Positions 1-8,849 of a DNA stretch of 64,000 bases are shown one piece after another. Position numbers and translations under genes: made by a program. Source of the DNA: Mesorhizobium sp. WSM3626 (GTDB lineage Bacteria; Pseudomonadota; Alphaproteobacteria; Rhizobiales; Rhizobiaceae); the NCBI RefSeq assembly GCF_000513935.1, contig NZ_AZUY01000003.1:324-64323 (forward strand), read 5' to 3'. The notes beneath the pieces are model-generated. The model saw nothing but the letters and a program-made list of their open reading frames with translations. It ran no database searches and was not told the DNA's origin. How positions within the stretch are numbered: position 1 is the first letter of the stretch; each line of letters starts with the position of its first letter.

Positions 1-147
1 ACCGCGCCGAAATAGCTCTCAAGGCAGGACATGGCAGTCGATCCTTCGTTGGACTGCCTTCCCAAAGAATCCCTTCTCAGACCAATTTCAACTCCCAAAA
101 CGTCATATGCGATTCCCCTGCCGTGAACGGGGAGAAGGAAAGATAGC

Positions 148-1155
148 TCACTGAGCCGCAAATTCCGCCGGATCGAAGTCGTACTGCGTCGAGCAGAACT
201 CGCAGGCGACGTGGATGCCGCCATCCTCGGTGCTGTCCTTGATCTCCTGCGCGGAGAAGCCCTCGAGGATGCCGCGGATCTTGTCCCTGGAGCATGAGCA
301 CTGGTCGGCGACGGGAACGCCGCCGAAGACGCGCACGCCATGCTCGTGGAACAGGCGGTAGAGCAGCCGCTCGGCGCCGATGGTCGGGTCGATCAATTCG
401 GTCGGCTCGATGGTGCCGAGCAAGGCCAGCAACTCCTGCCAGGAATTGTCCGTGGGATCATGGATCTCCTCGCGCGGATCGCCATCCCCACCCGGCAGGT
501 CCGGAATGCGCATGCGCTCGGGCGATTGCGGCAGGAACTGCGCAAGGATACCGCCGGCGCGCCACTGCTCGCGCGCACCGCCGACACCGGGCGTCAGCAG
601 CTTGGCGACCGAGAGCCTGAGGTCGGTCGGGATCTGTTCCGACTGGCGGAAATAGGTGCGCGCCGCCTCTTCCAGCGTCTCGCCGTCGAGCTGGACGATA
701 CCCTGATAGCGCTGCGTATGGGCGCCCTGGTCGATGGTCAGTGCCAGCACGCCGCTGCCAAGCAACGTTTGCTGCGAGGTCTCGCCGGCCGCGATCAGTG
801 CCTCCAGCCGGTCGGCGTCGAAACGCGCATAGGCGCGCAGCGCCGAGGGCGTGGAAAAGTCCGCGACCAGCATGTCGACAGGCCCATCGGTACGGGTCTG
901 CAGGATGAACTTGCCTTCGAACTTGAGCGAGGTGCCGAGCAGCACCGTCAGCACACAGGCTTCCGCCAGCAGGCGGGCGACCGGCTCGGGATAGTCGTGG
1001 CGGCCAAGGATGGCGTCGAGCATCGGCCCGAGCTGGACCGTGCGGCCACGCACGTCGAGCGGACCGACTTCGAAGGGAACGACGTGGTCGTCGCCGGCGT
1101 AACCGAACTCGCCGAGTTTGGGGTGATGTTCAGTCACTTGATGGCTTTCCAACAT
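148..1155 (-). CDS. hslO: Hsp33 redox-regulated chaperone HslO
   Basis: Cytosolic holdase chaperone of the Hsp33 family, activated when its C-terminal zinc centre is oxidised. The 335-residue product carries the family's four cysteines as C-x-C (residues 286 and 288) and C-x-x-C (318 and 321) near the C-terminus, and the length is typical. I start at the ATG at 1155, because upstream codons in the frame encode a low-complexity extension with no family similarity. It is the last gene of the minus-strand set argD-argF-hslO, a common order in this bacterial order, about 150 bp behind argF. Family assignment is secure; redox activation is inferred from the intact cysteines. Confidence 0.95.
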   Translation of the reverse strand: MLESHQVTEHHPKLGEFGYAGDDHVVPFEVGPLDVRGRTVQLGPMLDAILGRHDYPEPVARLLAEACVLTVLLGTSLKFEGKFILQTRTDGPVDMLVADFSTPSALRAYARFDADRLEALIAAGETSQQTLLGSGVLALTIDQGAHTQRYQGIVQLDGETLEEAARTYFRQSEQIPTDLRLSVAKLLTPGVGGAREQWRAGGILAQFLPQSPERMRIPDLPGGDGDPREEIHDPTDNSWQELLALLGTIEPTELIDPTIGAERLLYRLFHEHGVRVFGGVPVADQCSCSRDKIRGILEGFSAQEIKDSTEDGGIHVACEFCSTQYDFDPAEFAAQ

Positions 1156-1269
1156 GACAAAGCTCCAGGGCGCGGCCATGCGGCCCTGGTGGGCACATGC
1201 GTCCAAACGCGCTTGATTTGCGTGATGCGGCGCAGATAGGCATCGCGCCCCCGCAGATCAAGCGCCTGG

Positions 1270-1320
1270 ACACTTCAGGCGCCCAGACACATCAAGCACC
1301 GAGACACTTCAAGCACCGAG
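1270..1320. repeat. Three tandem 17-bp units over the argF stop codon
   Basis: Three consecutive 17-bp units occupy 1270-1286, 1287-1303 and 1304-1320. The last two differ at one position and the first is more diverged. On the argF strand each unit resembles the end of argF, and the true stop codon lies in the unit nearest the gene (1309-1311). This looks like slippage or duplication of the 3' end of argF. Confidence 0.8.
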
Positions 1321-2220
1321 GCACCAGGCGAGCACGGCCTTCTGGGCGTGGAGCCGGTTCTCGGCCTCGTCGAACACCACCGAATGCGGCCCGTCGATGA
1401 CCTCGTCGGTCACCTCCTCGCCGCGATGGGCCGGCAGGCAATGCATGAACAGGGCATCGGGCTTTGCCCTGGCCATCAGCGCTGCGTTGACCTGATAGGG
1501 CGAGAAGATATTGTGGCCGCGAGCACGGTGTTCCTGGCCCATCGACACCCAGCAGTCGGTGACGATGCAGTCGGCCTGGTCGACGGCTTCCTCGGGCGAG
1601 CGGGTGAAATGCAGCTTGCCGCCATGCGCCTTGGACCAGTCGATATGCTTCTGCGCCGGTTCGCTGCCTTCGGGCACGGCGACGTTGAGATTGAAGCGGA
1701 ACCGGGCCGAGGCCTCGAGCAGCGAGTGCAGCACATTGTTGCCGTCGCCGGTCCAGGCGATCGTCTTGCCAGCCACCGGCCCGCGATGCTCCTCGAAAGT
1801 CATGATGTCGGCCATCAGCTGGCAGGGATGGGTATCGTCGGTCAGGCCGTTGATCACCGGAACGGTCGCGTTCTCGGTCAGCTCCAGCAGCCGCTCATGC
1901 GAGGTGGTGCGGATCATGATCGCATCGACGTAGCGCGACAGCACCTTGGCGGTATCGGCGATGGTCTCGGAGCGGCCTAGCTGCATCTCAGTGCCGGTCA
2001 ACATGATGGTCTCGCCGCCAAGCTGGCGCATGCCGACGTCGAAAGAAACGCGCGTGCGCGTCGATGGTTTGTCGAAGATCATCGCCAGCACCTTGCCTTC
2101 GAGCGGCTTGGTCCGTTCACCGGCCTTGAGACGCGCCTTTCGCGTCACCGCGTCATCCAGCATGAAGCGCAAATCGCCTTCGGAAACGGTGGAAAGATCA
2201 GTGAAATGGCGGACTGACAT
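1309..2220 (-). CDS. argF: Ornithine carbamoyltransferase
   Basis: Converts ornithine and carbamoyl phosphate to citrulline in arginine biosynthesis; cytosolic. The 303-residue protein has the carbamoyl-phosphate motif STRTR (in [10 protein letters not shown]), the DDTHPCQ segment and the ornithine-site motif [10 protein letters not shown] near the C-terminus. I start at the ATG at 2220 (MSVRHFTDL); the frame stays open upstream through argD but that extension has no family similarity. It follows argD by 16 bp, so the two are almost certainly cotranscribed. Transferases for ornithine and aspartate share the STRTR motif, but HCLP and the argD context favour argF. Confidence 0.95.
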   Translation of the reverse strand: MSVRHFTDLSTVSEGDLRFMLDDAVTRKARLKAGERTKPLEGKVLAMIFDKPSTRTRVSFDVGMRQLGGETIMLTGTEMQLGRSETIADTAKVLSRYVDAIMIRTTSHERLLELTENATVPVINGLTDDTHPCQLMADIMTFEEHRGPVAGKTIAWTGDGNNVLHSLLEASARFRFNLNVAVPEGSEPAQKHIDWSKAHGGKLHFTRSPEEAVDQADCIVTDCWVSMGQEHRARGHNIFSPYQVNAALMARAKPDALFMHCLPAHRGEEVTDEVIDGPHSVVFDEAENRLHAQKAVLAWCLGA

Positions 2221-2236
2221 CAGGAATGGTTCCGGA

Positions 2237-3436
2237 TTACTTCGCAGCGGCGGAGGCCATGGCCTCCGACAGGCCCTTGGCGCCAGCGCGGATGCGGTTG
2301 AGCGCTTCGTGAATCTCGGCATCGGTGACGGTGAGCGGTGGCAGCAGGCGAATGACGTTGTCGCCGGCCGGAACGGCCAGCAAATGCTGGTCGCGCAGCG
2401 CCATGTTCACCTTGCCGTTGGGCATCGCGCATTTGAGGCCGAGCATCAGCCCGGTGCCCCTGATATTCTCGACAATTTCGGGGAATTCGTCAGCTATTGA
2501 CGCAAGCCCCTGCTTCATCAGCAGCGCCTTGCGCTGGACATCCTCGAGAAAACCATCTTCCAGCACCACGTCGAGCACGGCGTTGCCGACCGCCATCGCC
2601 AGCGGATTACCGCCGAATGTGGTGCCGTGCACGCCGGCGGTCATGCCGACGGCCGCCTCGTCGGTGGCAAGGCAGGCGCCCATCGGGAAACCGCCGCCAA
2701 TGCCCTTGGCGATTGCCATGATGTCGGGCGTCACACCCGACCACTCATGCGCGAACAGCTTGCCGGTACGGCCGATGCCGCACTGGACCTCGTCATAGAT
2801 CAACAACAGACCGTGCTGTTCGCAGAGCTGCCGCAGCCGCTTCAGCGACTGTGTGGGCACCGGACGGATACCGCCCTCGCCTTGCACCGGCTCGATCAGG
2901 ATCGCGGCGGTCTCCGGCGTGATCGCCTTTTCAGCGGCGTCGATGTCGTCGAAACCGACCTGGTCGAAGCCTTCGACCTTGGGTCCGAAGCCTTCGAGGT
3001 ATTTGTACTGGCCGCCAGCCGCGATGGTCGCCAGCGTGCGGCCGTGGAAGGCGCCTTCGAAGGTGATGACGCGGAAGCGCTCGGGATGGCCCTTGACGAA
3101 GTGGTAGCGCCGCGCCGTCTTGATCGCGCATTCCAGCGCCTCGGCGCCGGAATTGGTGAAGAACACCTTGTCGGCGAAGGTGGCATCAGCCAGACGCTCG
3201 CCAAGCCTGCTCTGCCCCGGGATTTCATAGAGATTGGAGACGTGCCAGAGTTTCGCCGCCTGTTCGGTGAGGGCCGCGACCAGATGCGGATGACCGTGGC
3301 CAAGCGAATTGACCGCGATACCGCCGGCGAAATCGAGATATCGCTCGCCCTTGTCGGTAACCAGCCAGGTGCCTTCCCCATGGTCGAAGGCCAGGGGTGC
3401 GCGAGCAAAGGTCTCGTAAAGCGCCGAACCGCTCAT
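2237..3436 (-). CDS. argD: Acetylornithine aminotransferase
   Basis: PLP-dependent class III aminotransferase of arginine biosynthesis, making N-acetylornithine from the semialdehyde; it may also act on succinyl-diaminopimelate. The 399-residue product shows the class III glycine-rich region, the D-E-V-Q cofactor segment ([10 protein letters not shown]) and the probable PLP lysine in [13 protein letters not shown]. The ATG at 3436 is preceded by GGAG at good spacing. It is first in the operon with argF and hslO. Its start codon overlaps the stop of a 26-codon leader ORF, and a terminator-like hairpin lies 30-50 bp upstream. Confidence 0.95.
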   Translation of the reverse strand: MSGSALYETFARAPLAFDHGEGTWLVTDKGERYLDFAGGIAVNSLGHGHPHLVAALTEQAAKLWHVSNLYEIPGQSRLGERLADATFADKVFFTNSGAEALECAIKTARRYHFVKGHPERFRVITFEGAFHGRTLATIAAGGQYKYLEGFGPKVEGFDQVGFDDIDAAEKAITPETAAILIEPVQGEGGIRPVPTQSLKRLRQLCEQHGLLLIYDEVQCGIGRTGKLFAHEWSGVTPDIMAIAKGIGGGFPMGACLATDEAAVGMTAGVHGTTFGGNPLAMAVGNAVLDVVLEDGFLEDVQRKALLMKQGLASIADEFPEIVENIRGTGLMLGLKCAMPNGKVNMALRDQHLLAVPAGDNVIRLLPPLTVTDAEIHEALNRIRAGAKGLSEAMASAAAK

Positions 3437-3516
3437 TATATGCGTCTCCGGTACCGGAAAATCAAAAAAGCCGCCAAAGCGGCGGCCTTCTGCGGCTTAT
3501 CGTGTTTTTCGGCCAT
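3436..3516 (-). CDS. Possible 26-residue leader peptide of argD
   Basis: An ORF starts at the ATG at 3516 and stops with TAA at 3438-3436, sharing one base with the argD ATG (TAATG). Its last six sense codons encode RYRRRI, so four of its final six residues are arginine, and CGG-AGA within them also forms the argD ribosome-binding site. The terminator-like hairpin at 3468-3486 lies inside the ORF. No clear ribosome-binding site precedes it. A role in coupling arginine supply to argD translation is my inference; the ORF could be fortuitous. Confidence 0.4.
   Translation of the reverse strand: MAEKHDKPQKAAALAAFLIFRYRRRI
3463..3486 (-). terminator. Terminator-like hairpin in the argD leader
   Basis: On the minus strand GCCGCC, a short loop, GGCGGC and then six T residues form an intrinsic-terminator shape about 30 bp before the argD start. 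The A/T tract is on the correct side only for leftward transcripts, and the only leftward unit here is argD itself, so it would act as an attenuator rather than as the end of another gene. Confidence 0.5.
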
Positions 3517-3614
3517 GAAGTCAACGAAAACGTCGCGTAGTGGCGCGCGGCAAGCCCCCTGACGCAACGCCGGCTCATGAGCGACCGGGCAAGTTGGGGA
3601 AAACCGAAAAAACC

Positions 3615-3761
3615 GATTCGTGTTGCACTTGGGACTCTTGTCACCGAGTCAGCGCATAGAGTAGTTGTAGTCGAGAAATAACTAGATTTCGTGCGGCGGA
3701 CCTAATCACCAGATATATGTGGTGTCTGCCCCAGCAGGTGTGCTGGGTCGGGAATGGATTC
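3615..3761. promoter_or_regulatory. Cluster of four GANTC methylation sites upstream of gcrA
   Basis: GANTC occurs at 3615-3619, 3633-3637, 3646-3650 and 3757-3761, four times in 147 bp. CcrM methylates GANTC in alphaproteobacteria, and GcrA acts at promoters carrying such sites. The stretch lies between the divergent argD leader and gcrA, so it probably holds the gcrA promoter. Confidence 0.55.
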
Positions 3762-3792
3762 TGATTGCCGCACGCTTATAAGGAGCGCGGTC

Positions 3793-4311
3793 ATGAACTG
3801 GACTGACGAGCGGGTAGAACTCTTGAGAAAACTGTGGTCGGAGGGTCTGAGCGCAAGCCAGATTGCTGCGCAGCTTGGAGGGGTCAGCCGCAACGCGGTC
3901 ATCGGCAAGGTGCACCGGCTGAAGCTGTCGGGCCGTGGCCGCGCAACGGCCACGCCGGCACGCCAGAAAAAGGCATCGCAAGGCTCCTCCGTCCAGAAGT
4001 CGGTGGCGCGCGCCGCGAGCACGGCACGCCATGTCACGACTTCGATCGGCGCGACGGCCCTTCAGACGCAATTCGACGCCGAACCCGTGGCAAGGCACTA
4101 TATCCGCCCGGTCGAGAACGTCGTGGTACCGATCTCACGGCATCTGCAGCTCGTCGAACTGACCGAGCGCACCTGCAAATGGCCGAACGGCGATCCGCTT
4201 TCGGAGGACTTCAATTTCTGCGGCAACGAAGCCGCCGAAACCGGTCCCTACTGCAAATACCATGCCCGCGTGGCGTTCCAGCCAGCGGCGGAGCGGCGGC
4301 GGAATCGCTGA
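3793..4311 (+). CDS. gcrA: GcrA cell-cycle regulator
   Basis: Alphaproteobacterial transcription regulator that works with sigma70 RNA polymerase at promoters containing methylated GANTC. The 172-residue product begins MNWTDERVELLRKLW and has the family helix-turn-helix in residues 1-45 (ASQIAAQLGGVSRNAVIGK), a basic low-complexity linker, and a C-terminal region with conserved cysteines and histidine (CKWPNGD, FCGNE, YCKYH). I choose the ATG at 3793 because AGGAG lies 8 bp upstream and the family N-terminus begins there. It is monocistronic, divergent from argD and convergent with corA. Confidence 0.95.
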   Translation: MNWTDERVELLRKLWSEGLSASQIAAQLGGVSRNAVIGKVHRLKLSGRGRATATPARQKKASQGSSVQKSVARAASTARHVTTSIGATALQTQFDAEPVARHYIRPVENVVVPISRHLQLVELTERTCKWPNGDPLSEDFNFCGNEAAETGPYCKYHARVAFQPAAERRRNR

Positions 4312-4445
4312 GCGAATAGCGAATAGCGAATAGCGAATAGCGAATAGCGAATAGCGAATAGCGAATAGACAGTGGCTGAGCTTCCGCGAGGGGCAATGCG
4401 GTTTTTCCCTTATTCCCTATTCGCTATTCGCTATTCGCTATTCGC
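4312..4445. repeat. Heptamer GCGAATA array with an inverted partner array
   Basis: Eight perfect GCGAATA copies (4312-4367) begin directly after the gcrA stop. After a 50-bp spacer, four perfect copies of the complement TATTCGC (4418-4445) and one degenerate copy end just before the corA stop. The arms can pair over about 28 bp, so the array may serve as a bidirectional terminator between convergent genes. Repeats of this kind (translating as RYSLFAIRYS) are, to my recollection, scattered in Rhizobiales genomes. Confidence 0.9.
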
Positions 4446-4449
4446 TCTT

Positions 4450-5457
4450 TTACAGCCACCCATTCTTCCTGAACCGCCAGTACAGGAAGCAGCAGATCAG
4501 CGCGATCATGGCCAGCACCATCGGGTAGCCATATTCCATCTTCAGCTCCGGCATGTCGGTAAAGTTCATGCCGTAGATGCCCGCGAATGCGGTTGGCACC
4601 GCCAGGATGGCCGCCCAGGAGGCGAGTTTCTTGGAGATCGCCGTTTCCTGGCTTTGACCGACCAGAAGACTGGCCTCGAAGGCGAAGGCCAGCACCTCGC
4701 GCAGGCTGTCGATCTTCTCCTGGACGGTACGGATATGATCCGTCACGTCGCGGAACAGCGGGTGCATGGCCGAATGGATCTGTGGCAGCTCGGCGCTGGT
4801 CAGCCGGCGACAGACTTCCACCAGGGGCAATGCCGCGTTGCGCAGGCGCAGGAGGTCACGGCGCAGCATGTAGAGGCGTTCAATATCGGGGCCGGTCATC
4901 GGCTTCAGCAGGACCTTGTCCTCGATCGCCTCGACCTCATCCTCGATCTGCTCGAGCACGGGCATGTAGTTGTCGACGATGAAGTCCAGAATGGCGTAGA
5001 GGACGAAATCCTCGCCCTTGGCCAGTGAATGCGGGCAGCTTTCCCAGTGCTGGCGCACGGCGGCATAGGATGTGGAAGGGCCGTGCCTGACGCTGACGAT
5101 GTAGCCTGAGCCGACAAACAGATGCGTCTCGCCGAAGGTGACGCGCCCTTCGATCAATTGCGCCGTGCGAGCGACGATGAACAGCGCATCGCCATATTGC
5201 TCGATCTTTGGCCGCTGGTGCGGGTGCTCGGCATCCTCGATCGCCAGCTCATGCAGATGAAACTGCGCCTTGACGCGCAACAAAAGTTCGCGGTCGGGTT
5301 CAAGCAGCCCGATCCAGACGACATGTCCCGATTTCTTGGCCCAATCGCCGGCTTCCTCGATGGGAATATCGGCGATACGGTGCCCAGCGGTGTAGACACC
5401 GCAGGCGATGATGCCCGATGTCGGCGGCGAGGGCTTGAATTCCCGGACATATTCCAT
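4450..5457 (-). CDS. corA: CorA-type magnesium/cobalt transporter
   Basis: Inner-membrane divalent-cation channel. The 335-residue product has the large cytosolic N-terminal domain, an acidic helical stretch (EQIEDEVEAIEDK) and two C-terminal membrane segments separated by the signature YGMNF at the periplasmic loop, ending in the basic tail RFRKNGWL. The GMN triplet is diagnostic for CorA. It stands alone, convergent with gcrA across the heptamer array; phoU lies about 100 bp upstream in the same direction. The sequence cannot distinguish magnesium from cobalt or nickel preference. Confidence 0.93.
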   Translation of the reverse strand: MEYVREFKPSPPTSGIIACGVYTAGHRIADIPIEEAGDWAKKSGHVVWIGLLEPDRELLLRVKAQFHLHELAIEDAEHPHQRPKIEQYGDALFIVARTAQLIEGRVTFGETHLFVGSGYIVSVRHGPSTSYAAVRQHWESCPHSLAKGEDFVLYAILDFIVDNYMPVLEQIEDEVEAIEDKVLLKPMTGPDIERLYMLRRDLLRLRNAALPLVEVCRRLTSAELPQIHSAMHPLFRDVTDHIRTVQEKIDSLREVLAFAFEASLLVGQSQETAISKKLASWAAILAVPTAFAGIYGMNFTDMPELKMEYGYPMVLAMIALICCFLYWRFRKNGWL

Positions 5458-5554
5458 CGCGGCCTCCCGAAAGCGTTGCCTTTCCTAGGGAACCGGCAAG
5501 CTTATCTCGGGATAGTTTAGCGCAATATGATCAAGCGTTCGAGAGGACGTGCGT

Positions 5555-6280
5555 TCACTTCACCGGCAGCGCCGCGGGGAGGCCGATCTTGTCCGTCTTG
5601 TCGCTCTTCGGCCGCTCGGCCGGCATCTGGTCGCCGGTGACGATGTAGTAGATGGTCTCGGCGATGTTGGTGGCGTGATCGCCGATACGCTCGATGTTCT
5701 TGGCGCAGAACAGCAGATGCGTACAGGGCGTGATGTTGCGCGGATCTTCCATCATGTAGGTCAGCAATTCGCGAAACAGCGACGTGTACATGGCATCGAT
5801 CTGGTCGTCACGGTCGCGCACGAAGCCGATCTTGTCGACCGAACGCGACGCATAGACGTCGAGGACCTCCTTCAGCTGGGTCAGCGCCAGGTTGGCCAAC
5901 GCCTCCAGGCCGCGGAAAAGGCTGATCGGCTGACGGCCGTCGGTGACGGCGACCACCCGTTTGGCAACGTTCTTTCCGAGGTCGCCGACCCGCTCGAGGT
6001 CGGCCGAAATGCGGATGGCGCCGACGATCTCGCGCAGGTCCGTCGCCATCGGCTGGCGCTTGGCGATGATGATGATCGCCTTGTCGTCGATCTCACGCTG
6101 CCCCTCATCCAGCACGATGTCGTCGCGAATGACCTTCTGGGCCAATCCCGGATCGGCATTGACCAAGGCGGCGACCGCCTGCTCGACCATGCGCTCGGCA
6201 TGGCCGCCCATCGCGGCGATGCGCTTGGCGAGATATTTCAGTTCCTCGTCAAAGGCGCTCATTGTGTGAACGGACTGCAT
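5555..6280 (-). CDS. phoU: Phosphate signalling protein PhoU
   Basis: PhoU links the Pst phosphate transporter to the PhoR kinase and represses the Pho response when phosphate is plentiful. The 241-residue product has the two PhoU helical bundles with their acidic metal-binding segments (residues about 15-100 and 120-210) and begins MQSVHTMSAFDEELKYL. An internal ATG at residue 7 is an alternative start. It lies about 115 bp after phoR in the same direction. Unusually, pstSCAB, which often separates phoR from phoU, is not here. Confidence 0.95.
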   Translation of the reverse strand: MQSVHTMSAFDEELKYLAKRIAAMGGHAERMVEQAVAALVNADPGLAQKVIRDDIVLDEGQREIDDKAIIIIAKRQPMATDLREIVGAIRISADLERVGDLGKNVAKRVVAVTDGRQPISLFRGLEALANLALTQLKEVLDVYASRSVDKIGFVRDRDDQIDAMYTSLFRELLTYMMEDPRNITPCTHLLFCAKNIERIGDHATNIAETIYYIVTGDQMPAERPKSDKTDKIGLPAALPVK

Positions 6281-6396
6281 GGACGAAATGCCTTCCCACG
6301 GGGTGTCTTGATCTTGAGTCGTTTCCTCGAATCCCCGCTGATACGCTAACCGGATGACAGAAAAAAGAAACGGTCCAGTGGGAAACTAGGGCAGTA

Positions 6397-7662
6397 TCAG
6401 TGCGCCGGCAAATGGACCGAGAAGGCGGCGCCCTTGCCGACCTCGGACTTGATCGTCAGCCTGGCATTGTGACGCGTCAGGATGTGCTTGACGATCGACA
6501 AGCCAAGTCCCGTGCCTTTCTGGGTCCGGCTGGTCTCGACATCGATGCGATAGAAGCGCTCGGTGATGCGCGGGATATGCTCCTCGGGAATGCCGGGGCC
6601 AAAATCCCTGATCGTCACGTCGATGCCTGGTTCGGAACCGTCATCGCCGCGCGCGATCGACACCACGACGCGGCCGCCCGACCGGCCGTATTTGCAGGCA
6701 TTTTCCAAAAGGTTCTCGAAGACCTGGAACAACTCGTCGCGATCACCCGGCACATCGAGCGACCCCTCGGCGAAATCGCGTTCGATGGCGACATTGTTTT
6801 CTCGGGCGAGCGGTCCGAGCGAATCGATGACGCTGTCGACGGTCTGGCGCAGATCGACTTCGGTTCCCGGCTTCAGATAGGGCTTCATCTCCAGCCGCGA
6901 CAGCGACAGGAGATCATCGATCAGTCGCGCCATGCGGCCGGTCTGGTTCTGCATGATCTGGAGGAACTGCTCGCGCGCCGCCGGATCGTTGCGGGCCGGT
7001 CCGCGCAGCGTTTCGATGAAGCCAGCGATCGAGGCCAGCGGGGTGCGCAACTCGTGACTAGCATTGGCGATGAAGTCGGCGCGCATGCGGTCTATGCGCC
7101 GTGCCTCGCTCTGGTCCTTGAAGACCAGCACATAGAGATCGGTGCCATGCCCGACCGAGGACGCGCTGACCCGGTAGGCCCGTTCGACGGGAAGTTTCTC
7201 GGTATAGTCGACAACATCCGAGGCGACGGTGCCCGACAGAACACTGTCCAGCAGCGCCTGCATTTCCGGCGCCCGGAATTTCAGCGGCAGCGATATGCCG
7301 GGCGCGATGCCGCCAAAGGCGGCAAAAGCGGCGGCGTTGGCGTGGACGATGGTGGCGGCCTGGTCGAAGATGATGAGCGGATCGGCGACGGCGGCCGCGA
7401 GATATTCGCCGGACAGGCGCTGCAAGCCCATCGCTTCGATTGCCCCGGCGCTCTCGGCGGAATGGCGCGCAGCTGTAACCGGCAATAGTGCCGCCGCCAG
7501 CAGCAGGAGCAGCGCCGGTACCAGCACGTAGGCGGAAATACCCGCGAAGCCATAGGCGATCAGGACCGCCACGACACCGGCCGCGAGCAGCCGGTGGCTG
7601 GTCCACAGCCGGGCGGCGATCGCTTGCCCCATGCCTTTCTGCTCTGCACCCAGGTCAGTCAT
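6397..7662 (-). CDS. phoR: Phosphate regulon sensor kinase PhoR
   Basis: Membrane histidine kinase of the Pho two-component system. The 421-residue protein has two hydrophobic segments (about residues 24-62), a PAS domain (about 85-185), a HisKA domain with phospho-accepting His203 in ASHELRTPLA, and a HATPase domain with the N box (NLLENACKYG), G1 box (DFGPGIPEEH) and G2 box (GTGLGLSIV). The short periplasmic part and PAS domain fit PhoR, and the neighbour phoU supports the name. No phoB is visible in the window. A divergent ppk2 starts about 155 bp away. Confidence 0.88.
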   Translation of the reverse strand: MTDLGAEQKGMGQAIAARLWTSHRLLAAGVVAVLIAYGFAGISAYVLVPALLLLLAAALLPVTAARHSAESAGAIEAMGLQRLSGEYLAAAVADPLIIFDQAATIVHANAAAFAAFGGIAPGISLPLKFRAPEMQALLDSVLSGTVASDVVDYTEKLPVERAYRVSASSVGHGTDLYVLVFKDQSEARRIDRMRADFIANASHELRTPLASIAGFIETLRGPARNDPAAREQFLQIMQNQTGRMARLIDDLLSLSRLEMKPYLKPGTEVDLRQTVDSVIDSLGPLARENNVAIERDFAEGSLDVPGDRDELFQVFENLLENACKYGRSGGRVVVSIARGDDGSEPGIDVTIRDFGPGIPEEHIPRITERFYRIDVETSRTQKGTGLGLSIVKHILTRHNARLTIKSEVGKGAAFSVHLPAH

Positions 7663-7728
7663 TCGCGCGCCCAGCCTCCACCGGTCACACGGCGGCGAAA
7701 ACTTCCGCTGGACCGCAAATCAAAAGTG

Positions 7729-7771
7729 CTACAGCGTCCTTTGCGCGCCCAAATGGACGCGCTGCGCTGTA
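7729..7771. repeat. Palindromic intergenic element
   Basis: Outer arms CTACAGCG (7729-7736) and CGCTGTAG (7764-7771) enclose an imperfect inner dyad rich in GCGCG. It lies between the divergent phoR and ppk2 starts. The form matches a family of small palindromes that I recall as abundant in Mesorhizobium intergenic DNA; family membership was not checked. Confidence 0.6.
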
Positions 7772-7818
7772 GTGGCTCCCAATAGCATGAGTCCAGACAC
7801 TTAAAAGGGTTCGTCTGC

Positions 7819-8727
7819 ATGAGTAAGGCCAAGGAAAATTCCGCCACGCCAACTTCAGGTCCGCTGAAAATCCGGATCGGCGGCAAGGAACGGGAGTTCG
7901 ATATCGAGAATCCCGAGCTTCCGGACTGGGTCGAGGAGAACAAGCTGACCGCGGGCGGGTATCCCTACGACAAGAAGATGAAAGCCGAGGAGTACGACGA
8001 GACACTCGAGCAATTGCAGATCGAGCTGGTCAAAGCGCAAGCATGGCTGCAGGCGACCGGCAAGCGGGCGATGGCGCTGTTTGAGGGGCGTGACGCCGCC
8101 GGCAAGGGCGGCACGATCTTCGTGCTGCGCCAGTACCTCAACCCGCGCACGGCGCGCAACGTCGCGCTGACCAAGCCAACCCCGACGGAGCTGGGGCAAT
8201 GGTATTATCAGCGCTATGCCGACCATTTCCCGACGTCGGGCGAATTCGTCACCTTCGACCGCTCATGGTACAACCGCGCCGGCGTCGAACCGGTGATGGG
8301 TTTTTGCACCCCAGAACAGCACGAGAAGTTTCTCGACGAGACGCCGCATTTCGAACGAATGATCGTCAATGACGGCATCCATTTCTTCAAATTCTGGCTG
8401 AACATCGGCCAGGAGACGCAGCTCGAGCGCTTTCACGATCGCCGCTACAGCCCCCTCAAGAGCTGGAAGTTCTCGCCGATCGACATTGCCGGCATCACCA
8501 AGTGGGACGATTACACCAAGGCGCGCGACAGTATGTTCGAGCGCACCCACAAGGAGTTCGCGCCATGGATCATCGTGCGGGCCAACGACAAGCGACGCGC
8601 GCGTCTGGCAGTAATGCGTCGCATCCTCCTGTCGCTGCCCTATGAGGGGCGCGATCTCGATATCATCGGGAAGGAAGACAGGAAGATCATCGGCGAAGGG
8701 CCATCATTCCTGGGCAAGCAGGACTGA
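7819..8727 (+). CDS. ppk2: Polyphosphate kinase 2
   Basis: Cytosolic PPK2-family kinase that transfers phosphate between polyphosphate and nucleotides, in this subclass mainly making NTP from NDP. The 302-residue product has the Walker A motif GRDAAGKGG (residues 90-98) and the lid/Walker B region with [16 protein letters not shown] (147 onward), at the length of the single-domain class I proteins. It is divergent from phoR and phoU, suggesting a phosphate-storage module. A GC-rich hairpin follows the stop. Direction and nucleotide preference cannot be read from sequence alone. Confidence 0.92.
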   Translation: MSKAKENSATPTSGPLKIRIGGKEREFDIENPELPDWVEENKLTAGGYPYDKKMKAEEYDETLEQLQIELVKAQAWLQATGKRAMALFEGRDAAGKGGTIFVLRQYLNPRTARNVALTKPTPTELGQWYYQRYADHFPTSGEFVTFDRSWYNRAGVEPVMGFCTPEQHEKFLDETPHFERMIVNDGIHFFKFWLNIGQETQLERFHDRRYSPLKSWKFSPIDIAGITKWDDYTKARDSMFERTHKEFAPWIIVRANDKRRARLAVMRRILLSLPYEGRDLDIIGKEDRKIIGEGPSFLGKQD

Positions 8728-8736
8728 CGCCTTTTT

Positions 8737-8767
8737 GGCGCCGCGCAGCCAAAGGCGGCGCGGCGCC
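8737..8767. terminator. GC-rich hairpin after ppk2
   Basis: GGCGCCGCGC (8737-8746) and GCGCGGCGCC (8758-8767) form a perfect 10-bp stem ten bases after the ppk2 stop. There is no downstream T tract on the plus strand, so intrinsic termination is plausible but not proven. Confidence 0.45.
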
Positions 8768-8793
8768 ATTGATGAGCGCCCTTGATCCGGCTC

Positions 8794-8835
8794 TACAGCA
8801 TGTCGCGGCGAATGGGATTCGCCAGACCTGCTGTA
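8794..8835. repeat. Double-dyad palindromic repeat
   Basis: TACAGCA (8794-8800) pairs with TGCTGTA (8829-8835), and inside it GGCGAAT (8807-8813) pairs with ATTCGCC (8817-8823). It is a compact intergenic hairpin between the convergent ppk2 and crotonase genes. Confidence 0.6.
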
Positions 8836-8849
8836 AGCTTCTGATTTTA

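Noticed and set aside
3462-3644. 60-codon Arg-rich minus-strand frame upstream of argD
   Set aside because: It overlaps the leader in another frame, has no ribosome-binding site, and its arginine content is ordinary for this GC.
4312-4445. CRISPR-like repeat
   Set aside because: Seven-base units without spacers are a simple tandem array, not a CRISPR.
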